A DNA stretch of 64,000 nt from Mogibacterium sp. GTDB taxonomy: Bacteria; Bacillota; Clostridia; Peptostreptococcales; Anaerovoracaceae. How positions within the stretch are numbered: position 1 is the stretch's first letter; each line of letters begins with the position of its first letter. The notes beneath the pieces were generated by a model. It did no database searches, was not told the origin of the DNA, and was given only the letters and a program-made list of their open reading frames with translations. The stretch is from positions 1 to 64,000 of the forward strand of contig JAFWGQ010000066.1 of assembly GCA_017512365.1 (NCBI GenBank), read 5' to 3'. Made by a program: the position numbers and the translations under genes. Shown piece by piece: positions 60,282-64,000 of the stretch.

Positions 60282-61748
60282 TTATTTCACCTTCATCTTG
60301 AAAGTTTTGCTCAAGATACCTGTATAAGTAACACCACCGTGTTCTTTTATAGGTCTAACCCTGACGTAGTATCTCTTACCGCTCTTGAGGCCGCTGAATT
60401 TATACGACCTGCTGCCAGCGCCGAGAGTCACTGTCTGGGCGTTCTTCATCTTCTTGTTGCCGGCGATCTTCACCTGATAGCCGGTCGCGCCTTTGTCCTT
60501 CTTCCAGCTTACTTTGACAGCGCCCTTGCCGGCTTTAGCTTTCGTCTTAACCTTGTTGAAGTAGCGGTAGTTAGTGTCCGACCATACAGTTCCATTAGAG
60601 GAGACTGCTGCGACCTTGTATTCATACAGGCCCTTCATCTTATGCTTCTTGACTACATACTTGGTCTTCTTTGTGTTCTTGTAGGTCCACTTATTACTTC
60701 CGACCTTGCGGTATGCAACCGTGTACTTCTTGGCTCCGCTTACCTGTCCCCACTTCATGGTCCACTTCATCGTCATGGCTCTTGCGGATGTGGTTGCAAC
60801 CGTCGTCACCTTAGGTGCAGCGGGCTTAGCCTCATCCTTCTTCGGTGTGAGTTTGGGTATAGCCTCTGTCTTTGTAGCGTCACAGTTCTTGCACTTGAAT
60901 GTCTTTACGCCTTCAGTTGTTTCAGTCGGCTCCTTCGTTACTGTACCGGCATCCCAGTCGTGGTCGGCTGTGGCGGTGAACGAGAATTCTATATACTCTC
61001 CATAGACAACACTGTACTCCAGGCCTGTGCCGCCCTCGACCGTTAGAACGAAATCGTTCGGTACGTAATACTTCCAAAAATCACCACTACTACGCTGAAA
61101 TTCCAGTACTCCTTTGAGGGTGTACTTCTTGCCGCCCTCGAAGGTTTCCACCGAATCATTGTTTTCATCTTTCCAATGGGTCTCATAATCAAGCAGTGTG
61201 AAAGCATCGGGAATCGTCGGCATAGCCTCGCTTGCCTGCTTGCCGCAGGTCGGGCTGCCATTGTCCAGTTCGAGCTTCTCGTAGGGCTTCTTCCAGAGAA
61301 GATAGTAGGTCATCCCGTCGCTGACATTAGTCGTCTCGTGCGCGTCATTGTAGGTGTCGTCGACGTAATCCTTAAATGTCGCATAGTCATCGATCGCTTT
61401 ATAGGCGACATCGATAAGCTCTTCGCCGTTGTGCCTGTAGCCGCTGTCGCTGATTAAAGAACCGACAACGTTGTGTATGCCAATACGCAAAGCGGCTTCG
61501 ACGTTGTTCGGGTGAACACCCTTGAGGGTGATGATGTTGCCCTCGATGGTCGCGTCCTGCAGAAGGAACTCGGTTTTGATTTGGTTCAGCACATCGCTTG
61601 TGAATAAATCTGCGTGACCGGCGCCCACATCGATATAGACATCAATGCCACTTGCCGCATCTGCCTTCTGCGCCACGCCCGGCAGCGCTCCTGCAACCAT
61701 GACCAGAGCCAGTAATAGGCTTAGTGCCAAATTAGTTAACTTCTTCAT
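60282..61748 (-). CDS. Secreted protein with two Fn3-like domains
   Basis: 488 residues from the ATG after AAAAGGAGGTATGT. Signal peptide (LALSLLLALVMVAGALPGVAQKADA); a mixed alpha/beta region; a CKNCDATKTEAIP segment; then two Fn3-like domains (about 320-410 and 410-488). Same C-terminal style as the other secreted proteins, but without the 31-bp element at its promoter. Confidence 0.8.
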   Translation of the reverse strand: MKKLTNLALSLLLALVMVAGALPGVAQKADAASGIDVYIDVGAGHADLFTSDVLNQIKTEFLLQDATIEGNIITLKGVHPNNVEAALRIGIHNVVGSLISDSGYRHNGEELIDVAYKAIDDYATFKDYVDDTYNDAHETTNVSDGMTYYLLWKKPYEKLELDNGSPTCGKQASEAMPTIPDAFTLLDYETHWKDENNDSVETFEGGKKYTLKGVLEFQRSSGDFWKYYVPNDFVLTVEGGTGLEYSVVYGEYIEFSFTATADHDWDAGTVTKEPTETTEGVKTFKCKNCDATKTEAIPKLTPKKDEAKPAAPKVTTVATTSARAMTMKWTMKWGQVSGAKKYTVAYRKVGSNKWTYKNTKKTKYVVKKHKMKGLYEYKVAAVSSNGTVWSDTNYRYFNKVKTKAKAGKGAVKVSWKKDKGATGYQVKIAGNKKMKNAQTVTLGAGSRSYKFSGLKSGKRYYVRVRPIKEHGGVTYTGILSKTFKMKVK

Positions 61749-61818
61749 ACATACCTCCTTTTCTAACCTTCTACATTGTAACATAAATACTTCTCAAATA
61801 GTTAGAGATGGAATCATC

Positions 61819-61849
61819 AAAAAAATAGGCCCGCTCAAATGAGCGAGCC
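61819..61849 (-). terminator. Terminator downstream of the interrupted gene
   Basis: GGCCCGCTC (61828-61836) pairs with GAGCGAGCC (61841-61849) with one wobble on the RNA, loop AAAT. On the minus strand TATTTTTTT follows. It lies just past the end of the extended frame at 61857. Confidence 0.85.
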
Positions 61850-61856
61850 GTGTGCG

Positions 61857-62021
61857 TTAAGCTGTGCGATGCCAACGCTTTGCTACTGTATAAGGCATCA
61901 TATTATTATGTGGCATATCGCCACCTTCATACCAACCATAGAATTTGCCTGATTGACCGTTAGCAGATGGTCCATCGGGAACGTCCGTAAAACGCCAAGA
62001 AGAACTATCGCCTGAACTTTG
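61857..62021 (-). other. In-frame continuation beyond the TGA
   Basis: The 54 codons after the stop at 62022-62024 stay open in the same frame, beginning QSSGDSSSWRFTDVPDGPSA and ending AKRWHRTA, then TAA and a terminator. The composition (Gly/Ser/Trp/Tyr) looks like protein. A frame this long right behind a stop suggests a nonsense mutation or readthrough. Confidence 0.55.
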
Positions 62022-62231
62022 TCAACCGGCTACATCTTCAAATGCTTCAACGTCACTGATCAACGCATAGACTATGTCTTCCGGGATTGCCTCCAACTCA
62101 TCTGTGCTGATCGAACATCGCTCGTTTTCGCACTCGCTAATTCTATCGATGTCGAGACAATAACTTAGTTCGGTTAAGAGTTTCTTGCTTTTTTTTCGAC
62201 TCATGTATTCGCCGCCCGCTGCTCTGATCAT
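62022..62231 (-). CDS. Small hydrophilic protein interrupted by TGA
   Basis: 69 residues, starting MIRAAGGEYMSRKKSKKLLT with RBS AAAGGAGTAAGT, ending VEAFEDVAG before TGA. The protein is acidic in its second half and has no recognised domain. The next 54 codons continue the frame. The terminator lies after the extended frame, not after this stop. Confidence 0.6.
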   Translation of the reverse strand: MIRAAGGEYMSRKKSKKLLTELSYCLDIDRISECENERCSISTDELEAIPEDIVYALISDVEAFEDVAG

Positions 62232-62480
62232 ACTTACTCCTTTCGCAATAGAATTATACTTACTCTATTAGTATATCGTTATTTTTTTACTCTCGCTTCT
62301 CATTTCAATTCTGCGCGAATATATGTTGTATTCGAAATAAAAAAAAGCAGGACTACGCCTGCTCAAAAAGTTCGTTTTGCAAAAAACGACATTTTTAATG
62401 AATTAAGATTTCTCTTTCAAAAAGTTTGTTTTTTCGTCTCTTTTTTCAAAAAATTTTTTAGTTCCTTAGATGATTCCTGT
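62232..62480. other. AT-rich gap with recD2 terminator
   Basis: About 250 bp between the interrupted gene and recD2. It contains the recD2 terminator (62338-62363) and long T/A runs. No gene is supported. Confidence 0.5.
62338..62363 (-). terminator. Terminator of recD2
   Basis: AGCAGG (62346-62351) pairs with CCTGCT (62358-62363); on the minus strand eight T bases follow. Confidence 0.8.
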
Positions 62481-64000
62481 TTAAAACCTTCCGAACGGAT
62501 CCGCGTCCAGCGCGATGAGCCTGGCCTTCAGGCCGGTGTATCTTCCGTCTGCGCGGTTGTTGTCCGTCATCATTCGCACCCTCGCCGGGTCGCCTATTAT
62601 GAGCACTAGGCGCTTGCCTCTCGTTACCGCCGTATAGAGCAGGTTCCTCGTCATCAGCATCGGTGGGAAGTTCAGCAGCGGTATTATGACCGCCGGAAAT
62701 TCCGAGCCCTGGCTCTTGTGGACCGTGACCGCGTAGGCAAGATCGATCTCTTCGAGCATCTCTCCCGAATAGTCTATGATGCGCTCGTCCATCCTCACGG
62801 TCATTTTCCTGTCAGCCGCGTCTATCTCCTCGATGATGCCCATGTCTCCGTTGAAGACGCCTTCGCCTTCCGTCGTGAAGCTGTCCGTGCGCCATTCTGC
62901 CCCGTAGTTGTTGCGCAGCTGCATGACCTTGTCGCCCTCGCGGAACGTCACCGGCCCGACCTTCATCTCCGCCTTGCCCTCTTCAGGCGGATTGATGACT
63001 TCCTGCAGCATGTTGTTGAGGCTCGGCGCCCCCAGCATGCCCCTCTTTGTCGGGGTCAGCACCTGTATGTCGTCAGCGGATCTGACGAAGTCGAAGCGGC
63101 TTTCGATGCGTCCGCCTGTGAGCTCTCTGATCGTGTCCGTGACAGCGGTCTCGTTCAGCCTTCCGATGATGTAAAAGTCATCGCCGATCTGCTGAGCCGG
63201 GTATTCTCCGCCGTTTATCATGTGAGAGGCCGTCACTATGCCGCTGCCGTCGGCCTGTCTGAATATCTCGTTCAGCCTTATGGTCGGGATGCATTCGCTC
63301 GCTATCATATCGCGCAGCACATTGCCCGCGCCGACCGGTGGCAGCTGATCGGCGTCGCCCGTGAATATGACGCGGGTGCCTTCCTTTATCGCATTAAGAA
63401 GTCCGTCCATCAGCATCAGGTCTATCATCGACGCCTCGTCGACTATGACGACGTCCTGTTCGAGGGGGTTCTCCTCGTTCCTTCCGAAGTTGAGCAGGTC
63501 CTCCTCGTCCGACCAGACGAACTCGAGCAGGCGGTGGATGGTCATCGCCGGCCTTCCCGTCGCTTCCTCCATCCTCTTGGCGGCTCTGCCCGTAGGCGCG
63601 GCCAGGGCGGCCGACATGCCCGCGAAATCGAAGATCCTCACGAGCGTATTGATTATCGTGGTCTTTCCCGTTCCCGGTCCGCCGGTGATTATCGTGACGT
63701 TCCCTGCGAGGCATTCGACGACGGCTCTTTTCTGCTCCTCCGAGAGCTCCACATCGCCGTCGGCGCTTATGCTCTGCTGAGCGGAATAGAGCGCGTTCTC
63801 AAGGCTCACCGGGACCTGCCGCGGAGATGCGTTCCTCAGCCTCGCAAGGGCATGAGCCACTCTCTGCTCCGCGTGGTAATAGCCGTACAGATATATGACG
63901 GCCGTGTCGTCTATCCGGTCCTCCTCGAGTTCGCCCGCAAAGACCATGTCTTTGACGGAATCGGCGACCCTGTCCATCATCACATCGAGCAGCTCAGCCG
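62481..64000 (-). CDS. recD2: RecD2-type DNA helicase (partial)
   Basis: The frame stays open to the window edge, so the N-terminus is missing; over 500 residues are visible. P-loop ITGGPGTGKTTIINTL, DEASMIDLML as Walker B, GDADQLPPVGAGNVLRD, and the C-terminal VHKSQGSEFPAVIIPL and RNLLYTAVTRGKRLV motifs of superfamily 1B. RecD2 acts in DNA repair without RecBC. Own terminator downstream. Confidence 0.93.
   Translation of the reverse strand, partial: AELLDVMMDRVADSVKDMVFAGELEEDRIDDTAVIYLYGYYHAEQRVAHALARLRNASPRQVPVSLENALYSAQQSISADGDVELSEEQKRAVVECLAGNVTIITGGPGTGKTTIINTLVRIFDFAGMSAALAAPTGRAAKRMEEATGRPAMTIHRLLEFVWSDEEDLLNFGRNEENPLEQDVVIVDEASMIDLMLMDGLLNAIKEGTRVIFTGDADQLPPVGAGNVLRDMIASECIPTIRLNEIFRQADGSGIVTASHMINGGEYPAQQIGDDFYIIGRLNETAVTDTIRELTGGRIESRFDFVRSADDIQVLTPTKRGMLGAPSLNNMLQEVINPPEEGKAEMKVGPVTFREGDKVMQLRNNYGAEWRTDSFTTEGEGVFNGDMGIIEEIDAADRKMTVRMDERIIDYSGEMLEEIDLAYAVTVHKSQGSEFPAVIIPLLNFPPMLMTRNLLYTAVTRGKRLVLIIGDPARVRMMTDNNRADGRYTGLKARLIALDADPFGRF

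Overview
The window looks like chromosomal DNA from an anaerobic Clostridia-type Firmicute of moderately high GC. The evidence is a GlgC/GlgD pair, class III fructose-1,6-bisphosphatase, a PPi-type phosphofructokinase, YaaT/RicT, a CdaA-CdaR pair, a long-form HPF and a probable raiA-motif RNA. Family-level placement is not possible from the sequence alone. Almost every gene is on the minus strand. The plus-strand exceptions are an ABC exporter (20853), an Ala-rich surface protein (26366) and a toxin-antitoxin-like pair (33698).

Layout. 0.2-9.5 kb: glycogen metabolism (glgA, glgD, glgC, glgP), a PrsW-like membrane protease and fbp. 9.5-15.6 kb: murA, two membrane/coiled-coil proteins, and a tmk-holB-yaaT-methyltransferase operon. 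15.7-18.4 kb: a ferrous iron operon (feoA, feoB, Cys-rich small protein) behind a promoter with a perfect 9-bp dyad at the start site. 18.4-19.7 kb: 1.3 kb without a credible gene, holding an 81-bp tandem repeat and a strikingly regular, mirror-symmetric array of TGTGTAY/RTACACA dyads. 19.8-33.5 kb: YitT protein, ABC exporter, GNAT protein, PPi-PFK, sugar nucleotidyltransferase, surface protein, gltX, an F420-ligase-like protein, a beta-helix protein, glmM and nagB. 33.6-35.1 kb: DUF3990-like/XRE pair with an operator inside its promoter. 35.1-44 kb: hpf, LCP protein, cdaA and cdaR downstream of a structured RNA, then HypA and a 930-residue FAD/Fe-S oxidoreductase with a TetR regulator. 44.2-47.4 kb: an amino-acid-type ABC system with unusual fusions. 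47.4-62 kb: an accessory region of large secreted Fn3-type proteins, a hipBA operon with a third gene, comF and a PfkB kinase. 62.4 kb to the end: recD2, running off the edge.

Functional links. Glycogen synthesis and breakdown sit with both directions of the fructose-6-P/fructose-1,6-bisP step (fbp, PPi-PFK) and with amino-sugar enzymes (nagB, glmM, murA), giving a carbon-storage to cell-wall theme. CdaA/CdaR next to an LCP protein links c-di-AMP to envelope assembly. The most unusual signals are: (1) the 18.8-19.35 kb dyad array, with spacings 46-16-46 / 46-15-46 around a central near-palindrome; (2) three secreted-protein promoters (48.5, 55.2, 57.9 kb) that share a 31-bp tandem-half-site element exactly 8 bp upstream of -35, resembling a LytTR/AgrA-type site; (3) a hipBA-cREC operon with three identical 10-bp palindromes; (4) a 125-codon frame interrupted by a single TGA at 62022; and (5) a secreted beta-solenoid protein whose N-terminus looks like a cytoplasmic ADP-ribosyltransferase-like domain.
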